Source of the DNA: Arthrobacter sp. MYb227
GTDB lineage: Bacteria; Actinomycetota; Actinomycetes; Actinomycetales; Micrococcaceae
Assembly: GCF_002975435.1 (NCBI RefSeq)
Contig: NZ_PCPT01000001.1
Location: 620,001 to 684,000 of the forward strand
Direction: 5' to 3'
DNA length: 64,000 bases
Shown: piece after piece, positions 52,266 to 60,563 of the stretch
How the letters are laid out: each line of letters starts with the position of its first letter
Position numbering within the stretch: the first letter of the stretch is position 1
Notes under the pieces: generated by a model
Databases searched by the model: none
The model's input: the letters and a program-made list of their open reading frames with translations, nothing else
What the model was told of the DNA's origin: nothing
Program-made: the position numbers and the translations under genes

Positions 52266-53867
52266 ATGGCCCTAACAATTCGTCGTATTCTTGGCTTCGC
52301 GGCGGTTAGTAACGCACATCCTCAAGTTCTTGGCCAAGCTCAACACCTTGACTTACCCGTATTCGGCATCCATGTCACTGAATCCGCAGATCTTGCCGGA
52401 TTGCTTGAAGGTGGGGAACTAATCCTCAGCTCCGGTCTGTTGCTGGATGACTCCCTGGAGACCACAAAACAGTTTTTGACCAGCCTCGCCGAGGCGGGAG
52501 CTGCGGGGGTAATTTTCTCGTTTCTGACCGACGCTCCAGCGGTCAAAAAACAGTTAGCCGTGGCGGCCGAAACCGCGTCCCTACCGGTGATTCTGCTTGA
52601 CGATAGAGCCCGCTTTGTAGAAATCACCGAAACCATCTATGACCTGATCTACTCGGCTGCCCGTGGTTTGAGTGGGGTCGATGCGGTATCTAGTTTCCTA
52701 GAGTCGGCCGCCGCGGCGCATTTGAATGTGCGTGATTTATTCATCGGCATCGCTGACCTGCTAGGTGAGCCACTGATCTTCGAAGACTTCCATTCCACAG
52801 TCGTTATTCATCGTGGCCTTGGAGCCAAAAATATGCGCCGCTACCTACAGGCAGCACTACCCGGAAACACCCCGCTCTCCGGTGTCAGAATCGTGGGCGA
52901 AGCCAAGTGGCTGCTCTACCCGGTAATAGCTCAGGGGCGTCAGCTCGGACAATTGGTGACTCCCGTCGGAGCAGGAAATCTACGCGCTTCGAAGGTCATC
53001 GAAGCGATCGGAACACTCATAGGCTCCAGGCTGATTCATGGCCCCCAGGACATCTCACTGTTGAAGCAAGATTCCTTGGGGCAGCTGATCAAAGAGGCTA
53101 GATCCGTCGAAGCACCCATCGAAAAGGATCTAGTGTTGCGGGCACATATGTTGGGGGTGAAGCCTCAAAAGCAATTTGTTCCCATTGCTTTGAACAGTAA
53201 ACGTCCCAAAGATTCGCCCTCGCCGGTGGCAGATAGTGAATCGTTAGTCATTGCGATTCAAAATGCGCTCCTTGAAGCACCGCATACGGCATTTGCCTAC
53301 CCGCTAAACAGCGGTGAAGTAGGAATTATCTTGTGCCTACCGATCACAGTAGATCTTGATAAGGCCTTGTTGGATATTCATGAGCGATTCAAAGCCGCGT
53401 TAGGAACCCTCGGTGCAAGCAACCAGTGGACCATGGGCATTGGTACGGCGGAGCAAAACCTCACTCAAACGATGACACAAGGGCTAGACGATGCCCGGAG
53501 GGTGGCTCATTCTGCTTCATCTATGAATCATTCTTCGGCGTCCTACCACCGTGCCAGCGATCTGGGGTTCCGTTGGCTCATGCAGCAATTATTGAGTCTG
53601 GAAGAAACCCGCACCTATCTTCATGACCAGTTGGCCCCATTCTTAGACGAACCCGAGTATCTAGATTTCATCGAAATTTACTTGCAGACCAACGGTAGTA
53701 TCACCGAGATGTCACGCGCCCTACACCTGAGCCGCCCGAGCGTCTATGCCCGTCTACGCCGGATCGAGAAGGTTCTTGGACATGAACTCACCGACGCCGA
53801 CACCATGACTTCCCTGCATCTTGCCGTCACGCTCTACCGGCTGGGCGTCCACGACCAAGAGGAATAG
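52266..53867 (+). CDS. PucR-family transcriptional regulator
   Basis: The 533-residue protein has an N-terminal PucR domain (RRILGFAAVSNAHPQVLGQAQHLDLPVFGIHVTES), a central GGDEF-like region and a C-terminal helix-turn-helix of the PucR type (FIEIYLQTNGSITEMSRALHLSRPSVYARLRRIEKVLGHELTDADTMTSLHLAVTLYRLG). Such proteins activate purine, polyamine or amino acid catabolic genes in response to a pathway metabolite. Divergent to the ureohydrolase operon, it is the likely regulator. The start is an ATG with no ribosome site. Confidence 0.92.
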   Translation: MALTIRRILGFAAVSNAHPQVLGQAQHLDLPVFGIHVTESADLAGLLEGGELILSSGLLLDDSLETTKQFLTSLAEAGAAGVIFSFLTDAPAVKKQLAVAAETASLPVILLDDRARFVEITETIYDLIYSAARGLSGVDAVSSFLESAAAAHLNVRDLFIGIADLLGEPLIFEDFHSTVVIHRGLGAKNMRRYLQAALPGNTPLSGVRIVGEAKWLLYPVIAQGRQLGQLVTPVGAGNLRASKVIEAIGTLIGSRLIHGPQDISLLKQDSLGQLIKEARSVEAPIEKDLVLRAHMLGVKPQKQFVPIALNSKRPKDSPSPVADSESLVIAIQNALLEAPHTAFAYPLNSGEVGIILCLPITVDLDKALLDIHERFKAALGTLGASNQWTMGIGTAEQNLTQTMTQGLDDARRVAHSASSMNHSSASYHRASDLGFRWLMQQLLSLEETRTYLHDQLAPFLDEPEYLDFIEIYLQTNGSITEMSRALHLSRPSVYARLRRIEKVLGHELTDADTMTSLHLAVTLYRLGVHDQEE

Positions 53868-53900
53868 CAGTTCACCTCCATTTTGTGCTGACACGCCAAA

Positions 53901-53948
53901 GGGGGCGGGTGACAAGGAATTCAAGTTCATTCCCGTTCACCCGCCCCC
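53901..53948 (+). terminator. Stem-loop between the pucR-type gene and trhO
   Basis: GGGGGCGGGTGA (53901-53912) pairs with TCACCCGCCCCC (53937-53948), and inner GGAAT pairs with ATTCC. It lies between convergent genes. The T-tract is weak. Confidence 0.7.
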
Positions 53949-53962
53949 TGGCAGATAAATTC

Positions 53963-54874
53963 TTAGTTCGTAGCCGTTACGGCCGCCGGTTGGCAGTCCG
54001 GGCAGCGACGCAACTCATCGGTTGCCGCACAGTCGGCACAGAAGAGACGCAAGTTGCGACAGGAGAGATTTGAGCAGTTTTCAAATTTGTTGGTCGGCGC
54101 TTCACAGCAAACACATTTGCCAATGGTTACCGCATCGTCTGAAAATTCCATGTGCATACGTTTATCAAAGACGTACAAGGATCCTTCCCACAGGCCCTTA
54201 TCGCCAAAGGTTTCACCGTAACGAACGATGCCGCCTTGCATCTGATAGACCTCGGTGAAGCCACGGTCGATCATCAGGGCCGAAAGCACCTCGCAGCGAA
54301 TACCACCGGTGCAATAGGTAACAATCGGCTCATTTTTCATGTCGTCATACTTGCCCGATTCAAGTTCGGTGATGAAATCATGAGTGGTATCAACGTCTGG
54401 AACAATGGCGTTCTTGAACTTGCCGATCTGTGCTTCAAAGGCGTTGCGGCCATCGAAGAAGTGAACTTCTTGCCCAGCAGCCTTTTTCGCATCAATCAGC
54501 TCATGCAGGGCTTCTGGCTTCAGATGGACACCGCCGCCGGCTACACCGCTCTCATTGACCTTCAGTTCACCGGGAGCACCAAAGGAGACAATTTCGTCAC
54601 GAACCTTAACGGAAATCCGGGGGAAGTCCTCGGCAGCTCCATCCGACCACTTGATATCCATCTTCTTGAAAGCTGGGTACTCACGCGTGGCCTTGACGTA
54701 CTTCTTAACATCAGAGATTTCACCTCCAACGGTTCCGTTAATACCGTCCTTGGAGATGATGATTCGTCCACGAAGACCCCACCTCTCGAGGAGGGCGCGT
54801 TGCCAAAGACGGATGGCCTCTGGGTCGGCTAGCGGGGTAAAAGCGTAATACAAGACAATTCGGTTCTGCGACAC
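53963..54874 (-). CDS. trhO: tRNA uridine(34) hydroxylase TrhO (rhodanese family)
   Basis: The 303-residue protein has an N-terminal acylphosphatase-like domain ([14 protein letters not shown]), a rhodanese domain with active Cys in [11 protein letters not shown] (about 188) and a C-terminal zinc-like region of paired Cys ([32 protein letters not shown]). It hydroxylates uridine 34 of tRNA. The family was formerly UPF0176/YceA. The start ATG lies 137 bases from the divergent acetyltransferase gene. It ends near the pucR-type terminator. Confidence 0.93.
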   Translation of the reverse strand: MSQNRIVLYYAFTPLADPEAIRLWQRALLERWGLRGRIIISKDGINGTVGGEISDVKKYVKATREYPAFKKMDIKWSDGAAEDFPRISVKVRDEIVSFGAPGELKVNESGVAGGGVHLKPEALHELIDAKKAAGQEVHFFDGRNAFEAQIGKFKNAIVPDVDTTHDFITELESGKYDDMKNEPIVTYCTGGIRCEVLSALMIDRGFTEVYQMQGGIVRYGETFGDKGLWEGSLYVFDKRMHMEFSDDAVTIGKCVCCEAPTNKFENCSNLSCRNLRLFCADCAATDELRRCPDCQPAAVTATN

Positions 54875-55010
54875 GCTGTTAAGCCTATGCGCAAAAAACC
54901 GTTGAGGGCGCTAGAAGTGGCAACCATCACCGGATATCCAAGTGTTTCAACCCTGCAACAGTTCACCTAAATGCAACACTTTGGACCGAGAGACGGGGTA
55001 GGGTCGAATC

Positions 55011-55679
55011 ATGGGATCTACTGCAAGCGATGAACTAATTGGTACTTGGGTCACCGGCTGGGCTGGTGCACGAGGTTATGAGAGCCGACATGAGGGTCGG
55101 GTCCATGCCGCGTTGCGCCACGATACTTCCGGAGACTGGGAGTACGTAATCTATGAGCCCTCCAATGAAGAATTGGTGGCTGTTGCCGAGACGCTACATA
55201 AGCATCCAAAGCGTCGTTTGACGGCATTCGCCAGTGAAACTTCCTCGCTGGTAGAGGCTGCGCGAGCTGCCGGACTCACGGTTGTCAATGCCGCAGAAGT
55301 CCTGATGGTTACGGATATGAGCGGCCACGACGTTGAGGAACCACGTCCGGCAGACGGCTTCGCATTCCAAATTGAACGCGACAATACCCACGCATATGTA
55401 TCAATTCATCCCGTCGATAACCCAGATATAGTAGCCGCAAGCGGCCACGTCTCTGCGGTTGACGGCTTTGCGATCTTTGACCGAATTATTACTGCACCGG
55501 ATTTCCGTCGTCGTGGGCTGGGTAGCCTCACTATGCGTGCGCTAGTGTCATTGGCACTCGAACATGATGTAGAAGAAGGGCTGCTCATTGCATCGGTTGA
55601 TGGCCAGCAGCTCTACCAGTACCTAGGCTGGACTAACCTAGGCAACGTTGTGCTTTTCGAAGGTAAGCAAGAGGCCTAA
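55011..55679 (+). CDS. GNAT-family N-acetyltransferase
   Basis: The 222-residue protein has an N-terminal helical-strand domain without clear family and a C-terminal GNAT core (VSAVDGFAIFDRIITAPDFRRRGLGSLTMRALVSLALEHDVEEGLLIASVDGQQLYQYLGW). RRRGLGS is the acetyl-CoA pyrophosphate motif. Substrate unknown. It stands between trhO, which is divergent, and the helicase, with its own terminator. Confidence 0.85.
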   Translation: MGSTASDELIGTWVTGWAGARGYESRHEGRVHAALRHDTSGDWEYVIYEPSNEELVAVAETLHKHPKRRLTAFASETSSLVEAARAAGLTVVNAAEVLMVTDMSGHDVEEPRPADGFAFQIERDNTHAYVSIHPVDNPDIVAASGHVSAVDGFAIFDRIITAPDFRRRGLGSLTMRALVSLALEHDVEEGLLIASVDGQQLYQYLGWTNLGNVVLFEGKQEA

Positions 55680-55698
55680 AGTAACTTTTTTCACTGGT

Positions 55699-55728
55699 GG
55701 TGGGGATCGGTCTAAACCGGTCCCCACC
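55699..55728 (+). terminator. Terminator after the acetyltransferase gene
   Basis: GGTGGGGATCGG pairs with CCGGTCCCCACC (55699-55710; 55717-55728, one wobble), followed by ATTTTGTTT. Confidence 0.85.
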
Positions 55729-55795
55729 ATTTTGTTTCCAGCGCTCCTTCTCAGTTTCAGCGCATGGATGAGTCAATGGATGCAACAATGATGCG

Positions 55796-58135
55796 GTGAA
55801 CTCTTATTCGGAACAGATCGCTTTGCTTGGTCATGGACCAGAGCCATCGGCGCTGCTCCATTCCCGCATCATCGAAGCTCGCGAGGCACTGACCGGAGAA
55901 TGGCCGGATTGGGTGCACCCAACGGTACGTGAAGCATTTGAACGCACCGGAATTCAAAGCCCCTACCTACACCAGATCCAGGCAGCCGAACTAGCCATCA
56001 GTGGTCAAAACCTGATCATTGCCACGGGCACCGCATCGGGAAAGTCGTTGGCGTACCAACTTCCTGCACTCAACGCCATCCACACTAGCTCGCTGGAAAA
56101 CCCGGCAAGCCTCACCCCACAAGACGCAACGGTGTTATATCTAGCACCGACCAAGGCCCTGGCCGCTGACCAACTTGCGGCTATTACCGGATTCGGAATT
56201 CCAAGCGTGCGCGCGGCAAGCTATGACGGTGACACCGAAATATCGAGCCGGCGCTGGATCCGCGACCACGCAAACTTTATTCTTTCGAACCCAGACATGC
56301 TCCATTTTGGACTCCTACCAAACCACACATGGTGGGCACGAGTATTACGCCGCGTACGTTTTGTCATCATTGATGAGGCCCACTCATATCGTGGAGTATT
56401 TGGCTCAAACATCGCCAATCTCCTACGCCGACTGCGGCGAATCTGCGAACACTATGGAGCCAACCCGGTGTTCATTGGTGCCTCGGCCACCAGCGCAGAC
56501 TCAGCTGTTTCCTTTTCCAAGCTCATCGGAGCACCGGCCCAGGAAGTAACTCATGATTTTTCACCCAAGGGTGCACTAACTATTGCCTTATGGGAACCAC
56601 CGCTTACCGAGGCACGCGGCGAAAATGGAGCACCAATTCGCCGCACGGTAGTGGCAGAGACGTCAAACCTCTTGGCAAACCTCGTGTGTTCACACATCCG
56701 CACCCTTGCATTCATTAAATCCAGGCGCGGCGCCGAAACTATTGCAACAATCACCCGCAGCATGGTCGATCAGGTGCACCCCTCATTACCCGAGCGAGTT
56801 GCGGCATACCGTTCCGGGTATCTGCCGGCGGAGCGTCGAGAGTTAGAAAAACAATTACGCGATGGAACATTACTAGGTGTTGCCTCAACATCGGCCCTTG
56901 AACTGGGCATCGACGTTGCAGGGCTGGACGCGGTACTTGTTGCAGGTTGGCCCGGCACCCGGGCATCGTTCTTCCAACAGATCGGCCGTGCCGGACGCGC
57001 AGGGCAAGACTCCCTTGCCGTCTTGGTTGCCAGCGATGATCCCTTAGACACTTACCTGGTCAATCATCCCGAGGCCATCTTTGAGTCGGGCGTTGAGGCA
57101 ACGGTTTTCGATCCCGAAAACCCCTATGTACTCTCCGGGCATCTATGTGCCGCTGCCGAAGAATTACCGCTACGGCCAGAAGATCTTCCCTCGTTCGGCC
57201 CCAGTGCCGCAGCACTTCTTGATTCCTTGGTAGAACGTGGCTTCTTGCGCCGACGCCCAGCTGGCTGGTTCTGGACTCATCCACAGCATGCTGCGTCAAT
57301 GGTCAATCTGCGAGCCGACGGCGGTGGGCCAGTAAGCATTATCGAATCCGAGACGGGGGCACTTTTAGGCACCATGGATTCCCCACAAACCCACTATCAA
57401 GCACATACCGGAGCCATCTACGTGCATCAGGGAACAAACTATGTGGTTGATGAACTCAACGAAACAGATCACTGTGTCTTGGTCACCCGAGCCAACCCAG
57501 ATTTCTACACCCAAGCCCGCGATATCACAACTGTTGAGGTCAAGGACGTTGAACGATCCGTGAATTGGGGCCCCATCACCGCCCATTATGGAGATGTCGT
57601 GGTGACAACTCAGGTGGTGTCGTTCCAGCGTAAATCTGTGATGAGCAACGAGATTCTCAGCGAAGAACCCTTGGAACTTGAGGCACGCGATCTACACACG
57701 AAATCTGTGTGGTTCACCATTCCCGAAAAACGCTTGGTAGCCGCGGGGATTAGCCCCGAAGAATTTCCCGGTTCCCTGCATGCTGCCGAACATGCCGCAA
57801 TTGGCTTGCTTCCCCTGGTTGCCTCAAGCGATAGGTGGGATATCGGTGGGGTGTCCACGGCTCTGCACATGGATACCTCAATGCCCACCATCTTTGTCTA
57901 TGACGGGCACCCCGGCGGTGCGGGGTTTGTTGAGCGCGGTTATGAGAAGGCTATTACGTGGTTGGGTGCCACCCGGGATGCGATAGCCGCTTGCGAATGT
58001 GCCAGCGGCTGTCCTTCCTGCGTTCAGTCCCCCAAATGCGGAAATAAGAACAACCCCTTAGATAAATATGGAGCAATACGTCTGCTCTCGGCAGTTCTCA
58101 CCGAGGCGGCACGGGCCACGGAAACTCGTCCCTAG
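55796..58135 (+). CDS. DEAD/DEAH-box helicase with DUF1998 (MrfA-like)
   Basis: The 779-residue protein is a superfamily 2 helicase. Q-motif-like YLHQIQAAELAI precedes Walker A ATGTASGKS (about 77-85); motif II is FVIIDEAHSYRG, motif III GASATSA and motif VI QIGRAGRAGQDS. The C-terminal DUF1998 domain has the Cys cluster CECASGCPSCVQSPKCGNKNNPL, a metal site of MrfA-type repair helicases. It may act in DNA repair (mitomycin C type). Its counterpart next to the Tad genes in mycobacteria is Rv3649. The GTG start at 55796 is the only one that keeps the N-terminus. Its stop overlaps that of the convergent Tad operon. Confidence 0.92.
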   Translation: MNSYSEQIALLGHGPEPSALLHSRIIEAREALTGEWPDWVHPTVREAFERTGIQSPYLHQIQAAELAISGQNLIIATGTASGKSLAYQLPALNAIHTSSLENPASLTPQDATVLYLAPTKALAADQLAAITGFGIPSVRAASYDGDTEISSRRWIRDHANFILSNPDMLHFGLLPNHTWWARVLRRVRFVIIDEAHSYRGVFGSNIANLLRRLRRICEHYGANPVFIGASATSADSAVSFSKLIGAPAQEVTHDFSPKGALTIALWEPPLTEARGENGAPIRRTVVAETSNLLANLVCSHIRTLAFIKSRRGAETIATITRSMVDQVHPSLPERVAAYRSGYLPAERRELEKQLRDGTLLGVASTSALELGIDVAGLDAVLVAGWPGTRASFFQQIGRAGRAGQDSLAVLVASDDPLDTYLVNHPEAIFESGVEATVFDPENPYVLSGHLCAAAEELPLRPEDLPSFGPSAAALLDSLVERGFLRRRPAGWFWTHPQHAASMVNLRADGGGPVSIIESETGALLGTMDSPQTHYQAHTGAIYVHQGTNYVVDELNETDHCVLVTRANPDFYTQARDITTVEVKDVERSVNWGPITAHYGDVVVTTQVVSFQRKSVMSNEILSEEPLELEARDLHTKSVWFTIPEKRLVAAGISPEEFPGSLHAAEHAAIGLLPLVASSDRWDIGGVSTALHMDTSMPTIFVYDGHPGGAGFVERGYEKAITWLGATRDAIAACECASGCPSCVQSPKCGNKNNPLDKYGAIRLLSAVLTEAARATETRP

Positions 58136-58545
58136 GGCAAGGTTAGCCACGGTTGTGGTGGTGGCCCCGCGCGTGCGGTCCCCGTGGCAACACTCAAGGG
58201 CGGCAACCAGCCAACTATTGATACCGGGACCTTGACCGAGATCTGCACAATTTCCCCGTTTGCTCCCATGCGGCTGCACTGCGTGAGTATTGCTTCATTG
58301 CTATGCGCTGAACTTGTTGCCACCGAACAGGGCTCCCCAGGGATCAGAAAACGCGCAGCATCGGCACCTGCGAGCGCTGCTAGGTCTGCCGCCGATGCGG
58401 CCTTGGTTGCGGCGTTACTTGCCGCGGTCAGCATCAGCACCGTGACTAGCGCAAAAAACCCCAGACAGATAACTGCAAGCATCAGTACCGTGCCATTGCC
58501 TGCTTGAGCCCCTTTGGAATTTTGGGCTTTGTAGAGTTCCTTCAT
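58132..58545 (-). CDS. TadE/G-like protein of the Tad locus (Rv3654c type)
   Basis: The 137-residue protein begins with a short basic stretch (KAQNSKGAQAGNGT) and a long N-terminal membrane helix (VLMLAVICLGFFALVTVLMLTA), then a small outside domain with two Cys. This is the helicase/secretion-neighbourhood TadE-like pattern of actinobacteria. It is a minor pilin-like protein by position. Its start overlaps the stop of the preceding tadE gene by four bases. Its stop shares the sequence CTAG with the convergent helicase stop. Confidence 0.8.
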   Translation of the reverse strand: MKELYKAQNSKGAQAGNGTVLMLAVICLGFFALVTVLMLTAASNAATKAASAADLAALAGADAARFLIPGEPCSVATSSAHSNEAILTQCSRMGANGEIVQISVKVPVSIVGWLPPLSVATGTARAGPPPQPWLTLP

Positions 58546-58886
58546 TTGCTGAGTTCTTTGCGTGCTGAGGCTTTGGCTGATAGGACGATATCCCCTACGA
58601 GTGGGATTTTAATGATTGCGGAGACTGAAACCTTTGCGTAGCGCGCACCCGAGTTCAGGGTGACGGCTACGTTGTTCCCGCCGATTCGTTTGGCGGTGGC
58701 CATCGCGTCTCCCGTGTTGGTTCCGCGGGCTAGTTCGCGGGCCGAGGCGCTTGCTGCTTGTTGGATGCGTATTTGTTCTCCGCCAACGGCTCCGGCGGAG
58801 ACCACAAGCGTGAGCAGTAGCGCCACGGCGGGTAGTAGCACTGCGGTTTCTGCAGTGCTACTACCTGATTCGTACGGCCGTTGCAT
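58542..58886 (-). CDS. TadE-family pilus assembly protein
   Basis: The 114-residue protein has the TadE N-terminus: SGSSTAETAVLLPAVALLLTLVVSAGAVGGEQIRIQQAASASARELARG, with the Glu-containing helix processed or anchored in the membrane. Short beta-rich C-terminus. It is a minor pilin-like subunit of the Flp/Tad system. It lies nine bases downstream of the flp-like gene and overlaps the next tadE-like gene. Confidence 0.88.
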   Translation of the reverse strand: MQRPYESGSSTAETAVLLPAVALLLTLVVSAGAVGGEQIRIQQAASASARELARGTNTGDAMATAKRIGGNNVAVTLNSGARYAKVSVSAIIKIPLVGDIVLSAKASARKELSK

Positions 58887-58895
58887 TTTTGGTCC

Positions 58896-59096
58896 TTAGA
58901 AGGACAGAGCCTGACGAATCAGAGCCATGAGCATGCCGCGCACATCCCCGCTGGAGAGGATGCTGACTAGTAGACCAGCGAATGCGACGGCCGCCAAGGT
59001 GACAATGGCGAACTCTGCGGTGGTGCTTCCTTCCTCATCTCCGAGAATGTCCACATCAATGTGTCCTGGCATCTTCAGTTCGGCGTCGTGTTCCAT
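58896..59096 (-). CDS. DUF4244 protein, Flp pilin-like
   Basis: The 66-residue protein has a Glu/Asp-rich leader, then DEEGSTTAEFAIVTLAAVAFAGLLVSIL: the Gly-Ser-Thr-Thr-Ala-Glu-Phe start of the helix is typical of Flp-type prepilins, with the processing site before it and the conserved Glu at position 5 after cleavage. It is the probable major pilin (DUF4244, Rv3656c-like). ATG 59096 gives the natural leader; the longer frame is spurious. The 211-base gap upstream holds its promoter region. Confidence 0.85.
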   Translation of the reverse strand: MEHDAELKMPGHIDVDILGDEEGSTTAEFAIVTLAAVAFAGLLVSILSSGDVRGMLMALIRQALSF

Positions 59097-59307
59097 GTGC
59101 CAAACCGCCTTTCTGTGTAGTTTCAGTTCTGACGTTGATGGTTCTCTGCGAGCCGAAGCAACTTCTATTTTTTGGCAATACATCTGGTTATGGCTCGCAC
59201 TTGAGTATGCGGCAGTACCGAGGTCGCAGATTCTTGGAGCTCGATAGCTGTGGATTCCAGTTGCTAGGTGGGTGCGTCTTCGTACCTGTGTGGGGAAGAA
59301 CCCCACC

Positions 59308-59844
59308 CTAAAAATCCGGCAGCAAGGAAATGACAATGGGGATGATCCCCAGGCAAACGAATGCGGGTAAAGCACAAAGTCCCAGGGGGATGACTAGTTT
59401 GATCCCGAATTCTGAGCCCCTTGCTTCTGCTTGCCGCAGCCCGCGGGTGCGTTCGGTCTGGGCCGCCGAACGAAGAAGTTTAGCTGCGGGGGCCCCACTC
59501 ATTTGAGTGAAGCGTAGGGATGGCTCGAGTGCTTGGATGTTTGGGGGCAGCTGGGCCCAGGCACGTTCCCAACTAACGTTGAGTTCAAGGGCACGGGCAA
59601 CCTTCGTCAGTGGTTTATACCCCGGGACATGTTCACCGATGACTTCCAAAACGGAACGTACTGGGAGCCCAGTTTCAAGCAGAGTTGCGCACATTTCAAG
59701 AACCAGTGGCAGCGGTTCCAAATGTTCTACAGTGCCACCTCCGGATAGTTCTTGGCTTGGTGCCACCGCTCGGCTTGGGCTAGGTGAGCCCCACAGCCAG
59801 ATCGCAAGTCCTGCCAAAATTCCTGCCAACAGGTAGAAGATCAT
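59308..59844 (-). CDS. TadC-like type II secretion F family protein
   Basis: The 178-residue protein has an N-terminal membrane helix (IFYLLAGILAGLAIWLW), the T2SSF cytoplasmic helical domain (LPLVLEMCATLLETGLPVRSVLEVIGEHVPG) and two C-terminal helices. It is shorter than classic TadC, as in other actinobacteria (Rv3657c type). It forms the membrane platform of the pilus with TadB. Its start overlaps the tadB stop by four bases. Confidence 0.85.
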   Translation of the reverse strand: MIFYLLAGILAGLAIWLWGSPSPSRAVAPSQELSGGGTVEHLEPLPLVLEMCATLLETGLPVRSVLEVIGEHVPGYKPLTKVARALELNVSWERAWAQLPPNIQALEPSLRFTQMSGAPAAKLLRSAAQTERTRGLRQAEARGSEFGIKLVIPLGLCALPAFVCLGIIPIVISLLPDF

Positions 59845-60563
59845 GCCGAGGCCAGTCTCATGATCTTGCTAAGCATGTTCTTGCACCACCACCGGTTGGT
59901 CGCCCACAACACGATTCCGCTGATCATTGCGATCCTTCCCAACGGGTGAGTCAGCAATACAGTGAACGGTTCAATGCCCAAAAGCTGCCCCAGCCCCAGC
60001 CCGATCATTGGCAAGATCGTCAAAAGCTTACTTGTGGCACGTGGACCGGCGAGCGCAGCATCTAGTGCCCTGCGCATATCTGCGGAGCTTTCAAGGTCTG
60101 TAGCAAGATGGTCAAGCAACTGCGCCAGTGCTGCTCCAGAGCGTTCGGAGATCGCAAAGCACCATGCAAGCCTGTTCCACAGCTTTGCGGCTAGTTTGTT
60201 ATGTGCAGCATGTGCGATTAGTCCCTCTTGGATGGTTCCGCCGGTTCGGACCTGGGTCAGGGTCCTAAGACATGCGGTATGAATGTCCTTTCCTACCTGT
60301 CCTGGTGCTTGGTCCCAGACTTTTTCTAGGATTTCAAAGGAAGTGGTGTTTGAACTTCCGGCGCTCAGTAACGAGGAAAGTTGTCGGATCACCTTTGCAT
60401 AGTCTTCGGTTTCGGAGGCAATATCCTTAGTCGATCGTTGAAAGATGCGGCCGAATCTGCCGGTGAGGAATCCTTGTGCTGGGGTTCTCGGTGGGTTTGT
60501 TGGATGCATGAGCACCCATATGAATAGGCCGCCGAGAAATACTGCGAAAATGATCATCACCAT
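59841..60563 (-). CDS. TadB-like type II secretion F family protein
   Basis: The 240-residue protein has an N-terminal helix (IIFAVFLGGLFIWVLM), a helical T2SSF domain (YAKVIRQLSSLLSAGSSNTTSFEILEKVW) and C-terminal helices (TILPMIGLGLGQLLGIEPF and GRIAMISGIVLWATNRWW). It is the inner membrane platform partner of TadC. It overlaps the tadA gene by seven bases and tadC by four, so translation is coupled. Confidence 0.88.
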   Translation of the reverse strand: MVMIIFAVFLGGLFIWVLMHPTNPPRTPAQGFLTGRFGRIFQRSTKDIASETEDYAKVIRQLSSLLSAGSSNTTSFEILEKVWDQAPGQVGKDIHTACLRTLTQVRTGGTIQEGLIAHAAHNKLAAKLWNRLAWCFAISERSGAALAQLLDHLATDLESSADMRRALDAALAGPRATSKLLTILPMIGLGLGQLLGIEPFTVLLTHPLGRIAMISGIVLWATNRWWCKNMLSKIMRLASA

